The notes: generated from the sequence alone by a model not told the origin. 54,545 nucleotides of DNA from a bacterium (GCA_021796115.1 JAJYOP010000009.1:1-54545); one strand, 5' to 3'. Shown: positions 17,820 through 26,346, counted from the stretch's first letter. Program-made: numbers and translations.

Positions 17820-17846
17820 AATTTATATAGATTTTTTGGACCCGGA

Positions 17847-17855
17847 TGATATAAT
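17847..17855 (+). promoter_or_regulatory. Extended -10 promoter upstream of the lipoprotein gene
   Basis: TGATATAAT matches TGnTATAAT exactly. There is no clear -35. It lies about 100 bp before the GTG at 17954, giving a leader that includes the hairpin at 17885-17905. Confidence 0.45.
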
Positions 17856-17884
17856 TGCTAAATGTAGTTTGTAATTGGTAATTT

Positions 17885-17905
17885 GCAGTTTGTTTAAAAA
17901 ACTGC
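17885..17905. repeat. Hairpin in the leader of the lipoprotein gene
   Basis: GCAGTTT and AAACTGC form a 7-bp stem with a 7-base loop. Flanking TGTAGTTTGTAATT and GACTACAAAAATT words give a second, imperfect pairing. Confidence 0.5.
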
Positions 17906-17953
17906 GAGGTTTTTCAGCTAACTACTGACTACAAAAATTAGGAGGTTTAATTA

Positions 17954-18451
17954 GTGAAAAAGCTATTTATTTTACTACTTATTGGAATTATTTTTTCAAC
18001 CAGCGGATGCTACACTTTACGCAAAAAATTTATCCGTAAGAAAAAAAGCCAAACCGAAGAACCTGTCTATATAAATTTTAAAGATTACCCTGCCAAGCCA
18101 AGCCGGGAGGCATATATTGATTACTTTATTTTCGTTAAAGGCTGGCTTGATGATTTGGCAGAGTGCTTAAGAGCAGACAGGATAGACGGGCTTTATAGCA
18201 ATAAGAGAGAGAGGCGCGACATAAATGAAGCGATTATGAATCTTGAGCAGATAATTGGTTTCTACAACCAGGAAGGCAAAGAAAAAATTTATCCTATCTA
18301 TCAAGAATTGACAGCTGTAAGAGATGAGTTCAAAAAAGATCCAAATATGAGCGACGTGGGTAGAGCCCGCATCCTGCAAAAAGTAGAGCATTTCCGCCGT
18401 GAATTTGAGAATAAATTCAACTATATTGAAGCCCAGAAGTGGATGGATTAA
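17954..18451 (+). CDS. Predicted lipoprotein of unknown function
   Basis: This 165-residue protein starts at GTG 17954 with AGGAGG upstream. Residues 1-18 form a lipoprotein signal (KK, then FILLLIGIIF, then STSG) with the acylated cysteine at C19. Next comes a basic stretch (KKFIRKKK). The remainder is mostly charged and predicted helical, with conserved-looking aromatics (YIDYFIFVKGWLDDL). I do not recognise a named family. Position 2 after the cysteine is Thr, not Asp, so outer-membrane sorting is plausible if the E. coli rule holds. Confidence 0.75.
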   Translation: MKKLFILLLIGIIFSTSGCYTLRKKFIRKKKSQTEEPVYINFKDYPAKPSREAYIDYFIFVKGWLDDLAECLRADRIDGLYSNKRERRDINEAIMNLEQIIGFYNQEGKEKIYPIYQELTAVRDEFKKDPNMSDVGRARILQKVEHFRREFENKFNYIEAQKWMD

Positions 18452-18559
18452 TGTAAGCCAGAGGCTTAAAAACCATAAATCCCGGGCTTTAAACTCTAAG
18501 AAATCCTGAACTTTGAATTCCAGGCCCTAAAATTTGGGTTTTAAAGTTATAAAACATCT

Positions 18560-19183
18560 ATGAATAAACTGGGGTTAAAAATTTTTACTCTCGGTGACCT
18601 CTCTACCAATTGTTACATTATTTATGATAAAGATAAGCGGAGCGCATTTATAGTAGATATCCCTTGGCCTTGTGAAGAAGCTATCCAATTCATAAAACAA
18701 GAAAAATTAGAGGTTAATTTCATTGCACTTACGCACGGACATTTTGATCATATCTGGGGTTTGTATGATTTGCATTTTCCGTTCGGCATACATAAAGAAG
18801 ATGAGCAATTACTTAAAAGTTCAGTAATGAACGGTTCCATTTATTTTAATTTTTCTGTCCAAATAGACCGTAAGGTCCAATTTTTTTTGGAAGAAGAAAA
18901 ACCCATTGAATTCGATTCTTTAAAACTAGAAGTCTTACATACGCCGGGGCACACCCCCGGCTCTGTTTGTTTAAAACTTGATAATTGGCTGTTTAGCGGA
19001 GATACAATATTTCTTGGTACAGTCGGCAGAACCGATGTTGGCCTTGGTTCGCATGAATCATTGATAAAATCAATAAAAGATAAAATTTTGCCATTGCCAA
19101 AAGATACAATAGTTTATCCCGGGCATGGCGGCCCCACCACAGTAGGAAAAGAGATAGAGGGAAATCCCTTTTTAAAAGAATAA
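18560..19183 (+). CDS. MBL-fold metallohydrolase (glyoxalase II-like)
   Basis: This 207-residue cytoplasmic metallo-beta-lactamase-fold hydrolase has the dinuclear metal motif THGHFDH (58-64), His131 in HTPGHTPGS, Asp148 in SGDTIF and a final PGHGGPTT. Such short, single-domain members (YcbL-like) often hydrolyse thioesters such as S-lactoylglutathione, but the substrate is not readable here. No Shine-Dalgarno is seen. It ends directly against the recombinase gene (stop TAA, then ATG), so they are probably co-transcribed. Confidence 0.88.
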   Translation: MNKLGLKIFTLGDLSTNCYIIYDKDKRSAFIVDIPWPCEEAIQFIKQEKLEVNFIALTHGHFDHIWGLYDLHFPFGIHKEDEQLLKSSVMNGSIYFNFSVQIDRKVQFFLEEEKPIEFDSLKLEVLHTPGHTPGSVCLKLDNWLFSGDTIFLGTVGRTDVGLGSHESLIKSIKDKILPLPKDTIVYPGHGGPTTVGKEIEGNPFLKE

Positions 19184-20071
19184 ATGAAAATCTATTGTGA
19201 GGCTTTTAACGATTATCTTAAAGTCGAGAAAGGGCTGTCGCAAAATTCCATACTTTCCTACAGCCAGGATTTAAAGAAGTATGTTGATTATTTATCGAAG
19301 TCCGGCATAACCGAGCCTTCCAAAATCGCCTCGAAGGATATTTCAAATCTTTTGTTTAATTTACGCGGCAAAATATCTGTTTCGAGTATCGCAAGGATGC
19401 TTTCGACGATTAAAAGCTTTCATAAGTTTCTGGTCAGAGAAAAAATAGTCTCTTCTAACCCCGTAGAATTTATAGAAACGCCAAAGCTCGAAAAAAAAAT
19501 TCCGTCTTTTTTTACCTTTGAAGAGATAAATAAAATACTTAAAGAACCGAATCTTAAAAATCATTATGGTATAAGAGACAGAGCGATTTTAGAGCTTATG
19601 TATGCGACTGGTTTACGCGTTTCCGAAGTGTCGCTCTTAAAGATTTCGGATATTAACCTTGAACTGGGCTTTATTAAATGTAAAGGCAAGGGTTCGAAAG
19701 AAAGGCTGGTTCCTTTGGGGAAAATCGCCGAAGGGTTCCTTAAGAAATATATGGATGAGGCAAGGCCTACGCTTTTAGGTAAAAAAGTCTCGCAATATCT
19801 GTTTCTTGCCCAGGGCGGATACCGGCTTTCACGCCAGAGCATTTGGAAAATGATAAAAAAGACCGTCTATCTTTCCGGCATACGCAAAAAAGCAAGTCCG
19901 CATACGTTCAGACATTCATTTGCGACACACCTTCTTGAGCGCGGAGCGGATTTAAGGAGCGTGCAGGAGATGCTCGGGCATTCGAATATAACTACAACTC
20001 AAGTTTATACGCACATAAATCAGACACGTTTAAAAGAGATACACGGAAAATTTCACCCAAGAGCGCATTGA
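19184..20071 (+). CDS. xerD: Tyrosine recombinase XerD
   Basis: XerC/D recombinases resolve chromosome dimers at dif next to the septum. The 295-residue protein has an N-terminal SAM-like domain (1-95) and a catalytic domain with all residues: R145 (TGLRVSE), K169 (KGKGSKER), H240 and R243 (PHTFRHSF), H266 (LGHSNI) and the nucleophile Y275 (QVYTHI). The length and LGHSNITTTQVYTH are XerD-like, not phage-like, and there are no mobile-element neighbours, so a housekeeping role is favoured. Whether it pairs with a XerC elsewhere is unknown. Confidence 0.9.
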   Translation: MKIYCEAFNDYLKVEKGLSQNSILSYSQDLKKYVDYLSKSGITEPSKIASKDISNLLFNLRGKISVSSIARMLSTIKSFHKFLVREKIVSSNPVEFIETPKLEKKIPSFFTFEEINKILKEPNLKNHYGIRDRAILELMYATGLRVSEVSLLKISDINLELGFIKCKGKGSKERLVPLGKIAEGFLKKYMDEARPTLLGKKVSQYLFLAQGGYRLSRQSIWKMIKKTVYLSGIRKKASPHTFRHSFATHLLERGADLRSVQEMLGHSNITTTQVYTHINQTRLKEIHGKFHPRAH

Positions 20072-20072
20072 T

Positions 20073-21344
20073 ATGACTAATACGCTTAAAAAATTAAATC
20101 CGGAATTTAACCATGTGCTTCAATCCTTTTCGGATTTGGCTGTTGGCTCCGGTATTAAAATCTATCTGGTTGGCGGCGCTGTCAGGGATTTATGTCTTTG
20201 CCGTAAAACCTTTGATTTGGATATAGTTGTCGAAGGTGATGCGATAAAATTTGTGCATACCTTTTGCGAAAGAAATAAAAAGAAATTTAAAAAGCACCAC
20301 GTCTTCGGTACCGCCACCATCTACTTCGATGATTTCCATGTCGATTTCGTAACTGCAAGACGTGAGACTTACGCATTTAGCGGAGCGCTTCCCAAGGTTA
20401 AACCGGCATCGCTAAAAGAGGATTTATTTCGCAGGGATTTTACCATTAATGCCATGGCCATAAGTTTGAATAAAGAAGATTATGGTTTATTAGTTGATTT
20501 TTACGGCGGAAGAAAAGATTTAGAAAATGGATTAATCAGGGTTCTTCATGAAAAAAGTTTCATGGATGACCCGACCAGGATATTGCGGGCAGTAAGATTC
20601 GAACAACGGTTTTCTTTTAAAATAGAAAGCGTTACCCTTGAACTTTTGCACAAGGCCATAATGCAAGAGGCATTCAGCTTTGTTAACGCCCATAGGTTAA
20701 GGGATGAACTTATCTCTATATTAAAAGAAAGCAAACCTTATAAATATCTTGTAAGACTTTTTAGATTAAAAGCTTTATTTTTTATCAATCGCAGCCTGAA
20801 GATAAATAAAAAAGATGCTTTACTCTTTGCCAGATTAGATAAGGGGATTTATTTTTACGAAAAGGAATTCGAAGCCCACAGGAAACTCGAGGAATATATT
20901 TTGTATTTAACGGCAATTTTGATTAAATTTCCGAGAAAAGATGCAGCAAGTTTTCTGGAACGTTTTGGTTTTAAGAAAGGAGACAAAATGCGCATACTTT
21001 CGATATATGATAACCTTATAAGCGCCAAAACGTTAACTAAAAAAACTTTGCCGCATAAAATATTTCAGTTTTTAAATCCTTTCAGTTTCGAGAGCGTGGT
21101 ATTTTTTTACGCTTATTACCCGGATAAAGAGATTAGAAGGCATATTAATTTCTTTTTGAGCAATTTAAGCGTAGTACGACTGAAATTAAAAGGGCATGAT
21201 TTAAAACAGATGGGTTTCGCCCCGCTGACGCTCTATGGAAAATTATTTGAGAAGTTGCTGCATGCAAAAATGGATAAGGGATTTGAAAGTATTGATGATG
21301 AGATCAAGGAGGCCAGAGCGATATTTCGGAAATTATCTGCATGA
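20073..21344 (+). CDS. Class II tRNA nucleotidyltransferase/poly(A) polymerase-like protein without HD domain
   Basis: This 423-residue protein has the nucleotidyltransferase head: LVGGAVRD (32-39), metal-binding DLD (48-50), RRDFTINAMA and DPTRILRAVRFEQRF. The C-terminal LKGHDLKQMGFAPL segment matches the tail of CC- or A-adding enzymes and of the larger DHH-CBS-nucleotidyltransferase fusions. No HD domain is seen, unlike the gene at 2-418. Two such genes in one genome suggest split CC- and A-adding activities (as in Aquifex) or one poly(A) polymerase. It starts one base after xerD. Confidence 0.85.
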   Translation: MTNTLKKLNPEFNHVLQSFSDLAVGSGIKIYLVGGAVRDLCLCRKTFDLDIVVEGDAIKFVHTFCERNKKKFKKHHVFGTATIYFDDFHVDFVTARRETYAFSGALPKVKPASLKEDLFRRDFTINAMAISLNKEDYGLLVDFYGGRKDLENGLIRVLHEKSFMDDPTRILRAVRFEQRFSFKIESVTLELLHKAIMQEAFSFVNAHRLRDELISILKESKPYKYLVRLFRLKALFFINRSLKINKKDALLFARLDKGIYFYEKEFEAHRKLEEYILYLTAILIKFPRKDAASFLERFGFKKGDKMRILSIYDNLISAKTLTKKTLPHKIFQFLNPFSFESVVFFYAYYPDKEIRRHINFFLSNLSVVRLKLKGHDLKQMGFAPLTLYGKLFEKLLHAKMDKGFESIDDEIKEARAIFRKLSA

Positions 21345-21352
21345 TTCAATCA

Positions 21353-21381
21353 TTGCCATTTAGTCTGCTTTAGGCTATAAT
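21353..21381 (+). promoter_or_regulatory. Sigma-70-type promoter for the rbfA operon
   Basis: TTGCCA (21353-21358), a 17-bp spacer, and a perfect TATAAT (21376-21381). The predicted start lies about 1-2 bases before the rbfA ATG at 21390, implying a leaderless or near-leaderless mRNA. No Shine-Dalgarno is visible, which agrees. Confidence 0.75.
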
Positions 21382-21389
21382 CTACACCT

Positions 21390-21752
21390 ATGTCTTTACG
21401 AATAGAAAAAATTAACAGCGAAATACAAAGGCAGATTATGGATATATTTCAAAAAGAAATAGATGATCCGCGAATAGGTATTATTTCTATTACCAGGGTA
21501 GAAACAACTCCCGATTTAGCCGAGAGCAAAATATATTATAGCATGCTTGATGACACCAAACATGAACGAGTGAAGAACATGCTTGATTCCATGAACAAAT
21601 TCATACGTGTGCATTTAGGAAAGAGAGTAAGAATCAAGGTTTTGCCCCAATTACGGTTCGTCCTTGACGATTCAATAAAATACAGCGTTGACATATATAA
21701 AAAGATTGAGGAGATTAAAGAAGAGGAAAGTCTCAAGAAGAAAACCAAATAG
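21390..21752 (+). CDS. rbfA: 30S ribosome-binding factor A
   Basis: RbfA assists maturation of the 16S rRNA 5' end in the small subunit. The 120-residue protein has the KH-type core: IQRQIMDIFQKEIDDPRIGIISITRVE, then the YYSML strand and a LPQLRFVLDDSIK end. It heads rbfA-nrnA-truB-ribF, the downstream half of the widespread nusA-infB cluster; nusA and infB are not adjacent here. Confidence 0.93.
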   Translation: MSLRIEKINSEIQRQIMDIFQKEIDDPRIGIISITRVETTPDLAESKIYYSMLDDTKHERVKNMLDSMNKFIRVHLGKRVRIKVLPQLRFVLDDSIKYSVDIYKKIEEIKEEESLKKKTK

Positions 21753-21755
21753 AAC

Positions 21756-22712
21756 ATGAAAAATACCTTCAAAGAAATATCCGATAAAATCCGAAGCAGC
21801 AAAACTTTTCTTATTACCGCACATGTCAGCCTTGAGGGCGATGCGCTGGGTTCGGAACTCGCCACTTATGCGCTTCTTAAGAAATTAAAGAAGCGCGCGG
21901 TTATTTACAATAGCGACCATACGCCGCCGATTTATAAATTTCTCCCTCATTCAAAACTAATAAAAAATAATCTTTCCGAAGATAAATTCGATGTGGCAAT
22001 GGTTCTTGACTGTTCGGATTCATCTCGTGCAGGAAAAGTTAAAGACTATTTAAGCCGCGTTAAGTGCATAATCAATATCGACCATCATATAAGTAACACA
22101 TTTTTTGGAGATATAAACCTGGTTGATCCTGCCGCAAGCTCTGCGTGTCAGATACTTTACAAGCTCTGCGAAAGGATGAAAATAATGGATGAAAAGATTG
22201 CTCTTTGCTTATATACGGGTATTTTTACCGACACAGGCAATTTTACCTATACAAATACTACAAAAGAAACGCACAGAATAGTTTCGAATCTCATGCATTA
22301 CGGAGTTAGCCCGCGGCTGATTTATGAAAATGTTCATAGCCTTTGCGAAGATAAGGATTTAAAATTTATCGGTAAAATAATTTCTAACCTTAAATTTGAT
22401 TCTTCAAGGAAAATATGCTGGGCAACTATAAAAAAATGGGAAGATACGGATTACGACCTTACGGAAGTCATTTTTTCGTTCATGCGCCTCTTAAAAGGCG
22501 TTGAAGTATTGATTCTTTTTAAAAAGATGGAGAAGGATAAGATAAGAGTTAATTTTCGTTCCAGGCCAAGTGTCGACGTGAATAAAGTAGCCCAGTTTTT
22601 TGGAGGCGGAGGGCATAAGAGTGCAAGCGGTACAACTATAGAAACGGATTTGAAATCGGCAGAAAGAAAAGTAGTTTCTTTTATAAAAAGATATACGAAT
22701 AAACTGAAATAA
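21756..22712 (+). CDS. nrnA: DHH-family nanoRNase/pAp phosphatase
   Basis: NrnA-type enzymes degrade 2-5 nt RNA and dephosphorylate pAp. The 318 residues contain the DHH domain (VLDCSDSSR, NIDHHISNTFFG) and a C-terminal DHHA1 domain ending in GGGGHKSASG. Motif I reads HVSLEGDALGS; the usual PDGD Asp is Glu here, a conservative change in a metal-binding motif. It starts 3 bp after rbfA and is followed 2 bp later by truB, a common order. Confidence 0.92.
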   Translation: MKNTFKEISDKIRSSKTFLITAHVSLEGDALGSELATYALLKKLKKRAVIYNSDHTPPIYKFLPHSKLIKNNLSEDKFDVAMVLDCSDSSRAGKVKDYLSRVKCIINIDHHISNTFFGDINLVDPAASSACQILYKLCERMKIMDEKIALCLYTGIFTDTGNFTYTNTTKETHRIVSNLMHYGVSPRLIYENVHSLCEDKDLKFIGKIISNLKFDSSRKICWATIKKWEDTDYDLTEVIFSFMRLLKGVEVLILFKKMEKDKIRVNFRSRPSVDVNKVAQFFGGGGHKSASGTTIETDLKSAERKVVSFIKRYTNKLK

Positions 22713-22714
22713 TT

Positions 22715-23404
22715 ATGCCTACAATAACTAAAAGTGAGAATAAAGACGGGCTTATCCTTGTGGCCAAACCAGGGAATATGACTTCGCACGATGTCGTGGA
22801 TTTTGTGCGTAAAAAATTAGGAACACGCAGAGTCGGCCATGCAGGAACGCTTGATCCACTCGCCGAAGGCCTTTTAATCGTTTTAGTGGGTAAATATACT
22901 AAATTATTTCCAAGATTTGCCAGCTGTGACAAAGAATATCTTGGCGTGCTTAAACTTGGCGAAATTACTACAACTGGTGATTGCGGAGGAAAGATAATAA
23001 AGCAACAAGATTATTCTTTAATAACCGAAGAAAAAATACGAGAAATTTTCGCATCGTTCGAGGGCGAAATGGAACAAGTACCGCCAATGGTCAGCGCGGT
23101 GCGGGTTGGCGGGAAAAGGCTTTATAATCTCGCGCGCAAAGGCATAACCGTTGAACGCAAATCCCGTAAAATAAATATCTATTCCTTGAAGATTATTAGT
23201 ATTTCATTGCCTTATGTTGAGTTTTGCGTGCGCTGCTCAAAGGGTACTTACATAAGAAAACTTGCCGAAGATATAGGAGAAGCGCTTTCCTGCGGTGCTC
23301 ATATTATTAAAATCAAAAGGCTTGCCATCGGTGCTTTTAAACTCAGTGATGCAATCCAATTAGATGACATAAATGAGAGTCATCTACAAAAAAATACCTT
23401 TTAA
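22715..23404 (+). CDS. truB: tRNA pseudouridine55 synthase
   Basis: TruB forms pseudouridine 55 in the T-loop of tRNA. The 229-residue protein has Asp47 in GHAGTLDPLAEGLL, the VPPMVSAVRVGGKRLYNLARKG segment, and CSKGTYIRKLAEDIG. The length corresponds to the short form without a full C-terminal PUA domain. Its end overlaps ribF by 32 bp. Confidence 0.95.
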   Translation: MPTITKSENKDGLILVAKPGNMTSHDVVDFVRKKLGTRRVGHAGTLDPLAEGLLIVLVGKYTKLFPRFASCDKEYLGVLKLGEITTTGDCGGKIIKQQDYSLITEEKIREIFASFEGEMEQVPPMVSAVRVGGKRLYNLARKGITVERKSRKINIYSLKIISISLPYVEFCVRCSKGTYIRKLAEDIGEALSCGAHIIKIKRLAIGAFKLSDAIQLDDINESHLQKNTF

Positions 23405-24305
23405 GAAAATAAACTGCGTAGCCACGATAGGTGTTTTTGATGGTATACACCTTGGCCATAAATTTATTCTGAAAAAATTAAGAAAAAAGGCCAGGGAATT
23501 AAATGTGCCGTCTTTAGTGATTACATTTGATATTCCTCCGCAAATATTACTTCAAAAGAAACATAAGACACTTAAAGAATTTCCAGGTTTTCTCACCAAT
23601 TTAAAGGATAAGGCCTGCTACTTAAGTAAAGAGGGCATCGATTACGTCTGGTTTTTAAAAACCAATAACGCATTGTTTGGGCTTTCCGGCAGACAGTTCC
23701 TGGATTATCTTTTCCGGTATTTTACGGTCAAACATTTTATCCTTGGGAAGGACTTTCGTTTTGGGCATAATGGAAGTGCTAATATACGGTATCTCAAAAA
23801 AATTTCCAAGCATTACGGTTTTAGGATAACGATTCTAAAAAAAATAGAAAAGACTGGTAACACCGTGAGTAGTTCATTGATACGGCAATTGATTAAAAAA
23901 TCGCGGTTCAAAAAAGTCGAAAATTTATTAGGACGAAGATTTTACATAGAGGGCAGGGTTATTAAAGGCCTGGGCAATGGGACAAAGCTTGGCTATCCCA
24001 CGATAAATATCGATTACGGCGGATACGTTATCCCGCAAGAGGGTGTTTATGCAGCATGCGTAGAAATCGATAAAAAGAAATATCTTTCCGCAGCAAGCAT
24101 TGGAGTGCGTGCAACAGTGGTTGAATCCCGGGAAAAAATATTGGAGGCTCATATTTTGAATTTCAAAGGAAATATTTTGGAAAAAAAAGTCAGAATCAGT
24201 TTTATAAAAAAATTAAGAAATCAAAGAAAATTTTCTTCCGTAAAAGAACTTAAAATATCTATCGCAAAAGATGTAAGCTGCATAAAAAAACACTTTCGAG
24301 TATAA
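23373..24305 (+). CDS. ribF: Bifunctional riboflavin kinase/FAD synthetase
   Basis: RibF converts riboflavin to FMN and then FAD. The 310 residues comprise an FAD synthetase domain (GVFDGIHLGH 20-29, GKDFRFGHN, VSSSLIRQLI) and a C-terminal riboflavin kinase domain with GLGNGTKLGYPTINI and GVYAACV. The ATG at 23373 lies inside truB; it gives the expected short lead-in before the nucleotide motif. It closes the operon; rpsO, the frequent next gene, is absent. Confidence 0.94.
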   Translation: MRVIYKKIPFKKINCVATIGVFDGIHLGHKFILKKLRKKARELNVPSLVITFDIPPQILLQKKHKTLKEFPGFLTNLKDKACYLSKEGIDYVWFLKTNNALFGLSGRQFLDYLFRYFTVKHFILGKDFRFGHNGSANIRYLKKISKHYGFRITILKKIEKTGNTVSSSLIRQLIKKSRFKKVENLLGRRFYIEGRVIKGLGNGTKLGYPTINIDYGGYVIPQEGVYAACVEIDKKKYLSAASIGVRATVVESREKILEAHILNFKGNILEKKVRISFIKKLRNQRKFSSVKELKISIAKDVSCIKKHFRV

Positions 24306-24661
24306 TTTTTCCTTCCTTTCCGATCCTGAAAAAAGCAATAAAGTCAAGCTCCACGGACTATCCCAAAAGGATGGGCCTGGCTTATGCCTTTTAAGGAAGG
24401 ACCCTAAAGTCCGTGGCTTCCTCTCTCCAAACAGAAATCCACAATTACATTCATCCGCCGGGCCATCCAAGATGATATAGCCTTTCCTGTATATCTTTTA
24501 AGTAAGCGCCTTATGTCCGTGGCGTCTTGCGAAGGATTAAAGCTTTTCATGATTTTCTCTTTGAAATAAAAAACGCTGAATTCGCGGTTTCTACCCGTAG
24601 TATCTCATTAGGAATATATCCACAACTTATTGTGGTTAAATGATTTATTGCTGAAAAATTG
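24306..24661. other. Non-coding region before the dcw cluster
   Basis: This 356-bp region has no credible gene on either strand. It contains a long inverted repeat (24351-24416) and a further GTCCGTGGC copy near 24510-24518, then AT-rich sequence leading into the mraZ promoter. I compared it by eye with c-di-GMP-I riboswitch features and found no match. Confidence 0.6.
24351..24416. repeat. Long-loop inverted repeat, REP-like
   Basis: CCACGGACT (24351-24359) and AGTCCGTGG (24408-24416) are perfectly complementary and separated by 48 bases that themselves hold AAAGGATGGG- and TTAAGGAAGG-type words. The pattern is that of REP-like palindromes with a variable centre. Confidence 0.6.
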
Positions 24662-24690
24662 TTGACAAAGCAATAGTGGAGAACTATATT
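24662..24690 (+). promoter_or_regulatory. Strong sigma-70-type promoter of the dcw cluster
   Basis: A perfect TTGACA (24662-24667), an exact 17-bp spacer and TATATT (24685-24690). The predicted start is near 24697, giving a leader of about 25 bases to the mraZ ATG with AAGGGAG as ribosome site. This is the best promoter in the window. Confidence 0.85.
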
Positions 24691-24697
24691 TATATTG

Positions 24698-24721
24698 TGG
24701 CATAAAAGGGAGTAAAGTGGA
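24698..24721 (+). promoter_or_regulatory. Candidate MraZ operator: three GG-centred repeats at 10-bp spacing
   Basis: TGGCA (24698), GGGAG (24708) and TGGAA (24718) recur every 10 bp between the -10 box and the mraZ ATG. Known MraZ boxes are TGGG(N) repeats at 10-bp intervals upstream of mraZ, so autoregulation is plausible. The matches are weaker than the textbook motif, and the middle copy overlaps the ribosome site. Confidence 0.4.
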
Positions 24722-25156
24722 ATGTGGTACGGAGAATACATCCATACGTTAGACAGTAAAGATAGATTTGTTCTACCGGCAAAATTTAGAGAAAAAATCA
24801 AGGCCCTCGAGAAAAGAAAGTTCTATATAACCCGTGGTCTCGAGGGTTGCCTTTTTCTTTTTTCCCAGGATATCTGGGAAGCCCTTTCGGAAAAATTAAG
24901 AGCAGTGTCTTTCACGAAGCAGGAAGGCAGGTCCTTTAACCGTTTGTATTTTAGCGGTGCGCAGGAAATCGAAATTGACTCCCAGGGAAGAATTTTTATT
25001 CCGAGTTATCTTAAAGAATTCTCCCAGATTAAAAGAGAAATAGTTATCGTTGGAGTAGGGGACAGGATTGAAATTTGGGATAAGGCGAGATGGAAAGAAT
25101 TCTACCAGGAGAATAAAAAGAACTTTGACAGACAGGCTGAAAATCTTTTTGAATAA
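24722..25156 (+). CDS. mraZ: Transcriptional regulator MraZ
   Basis: MraZ is an AbrB-fold DNA-binding protein that controls the dcw cluster. The 144 residues contain the two half motifs LDSKDRFVLPAKFR (near 10-23) and IDSQGRIFIPSYL (near 88-100), which form the ring-shaped oligomer's DNA-binding loops. It is the first gene of the cluster behind a near-consensus promoter. A 260-bp repeat-containing gap separates it from rsmH, an unusually long interval. Confidence 0.96.
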   Translation: MWYGEYIHTLDSKDRFVLPAKFREKIKALEKRKFYITRGLEGCLFLFSQDIWEALSEKLRAVSFTKQEGRSFNRLYFSGAQEIEIDSQGRIFIPSYLKEFSQIKREIVIVGVGDRIEIWDKARWKEFYQENKKNFDRQAENLFE

Positions 25157-25163
25157 TGAGCGC

Positions 25164-25243
25164 GTGATTTTTTCAAGCATAGACTGCCCGCAGGGCAGCC
25201 CAACAGGGCGTCCTGGTGGATAGGCAGGCAAAGAAAAAATCAC
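25164..25243. repeat. Inverted repeat in the mraZ-rsmH gap
   Basis: GTGATTTTTTC (25164-25174) and GAAAAAATCAC (25233-25243) pair perfectly; flanking GCGC/GTGCG partly extend the stem. The 58-base centre is GC-rich (CTGCCCGCAGGGCAG, then CCTGGTGGATAGGCAGGC) and carries its own small hairpin. It looks like an inserted element in an otherwise AT-rich gap. Confidence 0.6.
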
Positions 25244-25418
25244 AGTGCGAATAATGAAGCTTGGAATTTTCATTTATGAAAAATTTCTGAGTTGAATTAT
25301 TGCCTCCGGGGATTACTCCCTGAACGAAATTAGGTGATAAGGCAAGTGCACAAGTTAAAAAATGCACAAATTGTGTGAAATATATTTGTAATCTTTAAAA
25401 TTAAGCGTAAAATATAAA

Positions 25419-26342
25419 ATGAGTTGCACAGAAGCAAAAACAATTGAAATGACAGAGATTTTTCATTATCCAGTTCTATACAGAGAGGTACTGGATTTAC
25501 TGGATATTAAGCATAAAAAAATTATCGTAGATTGCACGCTCGGACTCGGCTCTCATGCGTTAAAGTTTTTTGAAACTATGCCCAAAAATTCTTTTTTGGT
25601 AGGTATAGATAAAGATAAAGAAGCGCTGAATGAGGCCGATAAAAAGCTTAAACTTTTTGAGGATAGATATACGTTAATACAAGGCGATTTTTCAAACATA
25701 GATACTATTTTAAGAAATTTACAAATAGCCGCCGCAGACGCTATCTTCTTTGACTTGGGCGTTTCAATGTACCAATTAAGAAATAGCGAAAGAGGCTTCA
25801 GCTTTGCGAAAGAAGGCCCTCTTGACATGCGGATGGATAAAGATTCTTTTTTGAACGCTTACGATTTAGTCAATAATTTAAGCGAGACAGAGCTTGAAAA
25901 TATTTTCAGAAAATTTGGAGAAGAGCGTTACTCGAAAAATATTGCCCGCAAGATTGTTGAGAAAAGAAAACAAACCCCAATAACGACAACGACAGAACTT
26001 GCCGGGCTGGTTACGAAAGCCGTTCCGCTATCCAGCTTAAAACACTATATACACCCTGCCACAAGAATTTTCCAGGCGCTTAGAATTGCGGTAAATTGCG
26101 AACTCGAAGCTTTGAAAAACGGCCTGAGAAAGGCTATTGGTTTGTTAAATAAAAATGGGCGTATCGGTGTTATCTCGTTTCATTCCCTGGAAGACAGGAT
26201 TGTTAAAGAAACATTCAAAGAATATAGCAAGCGTGGAGTTTTAAATATAATTAATAAAAAGCCCGTTATTGCCGGTGATAGCGAATTGAATGAGAATATG
26301 GCTTCCCGTTCGGCAAAATTACGGGTTGCCGAAAAAATATAA
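25419..26342 (+). CDS. rsmH: 16S rRNA (cytosine1402-N4)-methyltransferase
   Basis: RsmH (MraW) methylates C1402 in the decoding centre. The 307-residue product has HYPVLYREVL, the SAM site DCTLGLGSH, FFDLGVSMYQLR, and the FQALRIAVNCEL and ISFHSLEDRIVK motifs. The start is uncertain: ATG 25419 or ATG 25449 (MTEIFHYPVLY), the second giving the family-typical N-terminus; neither has a Shine-Dalgarno. A weak TTTGTA-17-TAAAAT lies just before 25419. Confidence 0.95.
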   Translation: MSCTEAKTIEMTEIFHYPVLYREVLDLLDIKHKKIIVDCTLGLGSHALKFFETMPKNSFLVGIDKDKEALNEADKKLKLFEDRYTLIQGDFSNIDTILRNLQIAAADAIFFDLGVSMYQLRNSERGFSFAKEGPLDMRMDKDSFLNAYDLVNNLSETELENIFRKFGEERYSKNIARKIVEKRKQTPITTTTELAGLVTKAVPLSSLKHYIHPATRIFQALRIAVNCELEALKNGLRKAIGLLNKNGRIGVISFHSLEDRIVKETFKEYSKRGVLNIINKKPVIAGDSELNENMASRSAKLRVAEKI

Positions 26343-26346
26343 TTAT

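Noticed and set aside
19184-20071. Phage or integron integrase
   Set aside because: XerD-like length and motifs, no att sites, tRNA or phage genes nearby.
24306-24661. Riboswitch or structured regulatory RNA before mraZ
   Set aside because: No match to the riboswitch motifs I know; the visible pairing is explained by a REP-like inverted repeat.
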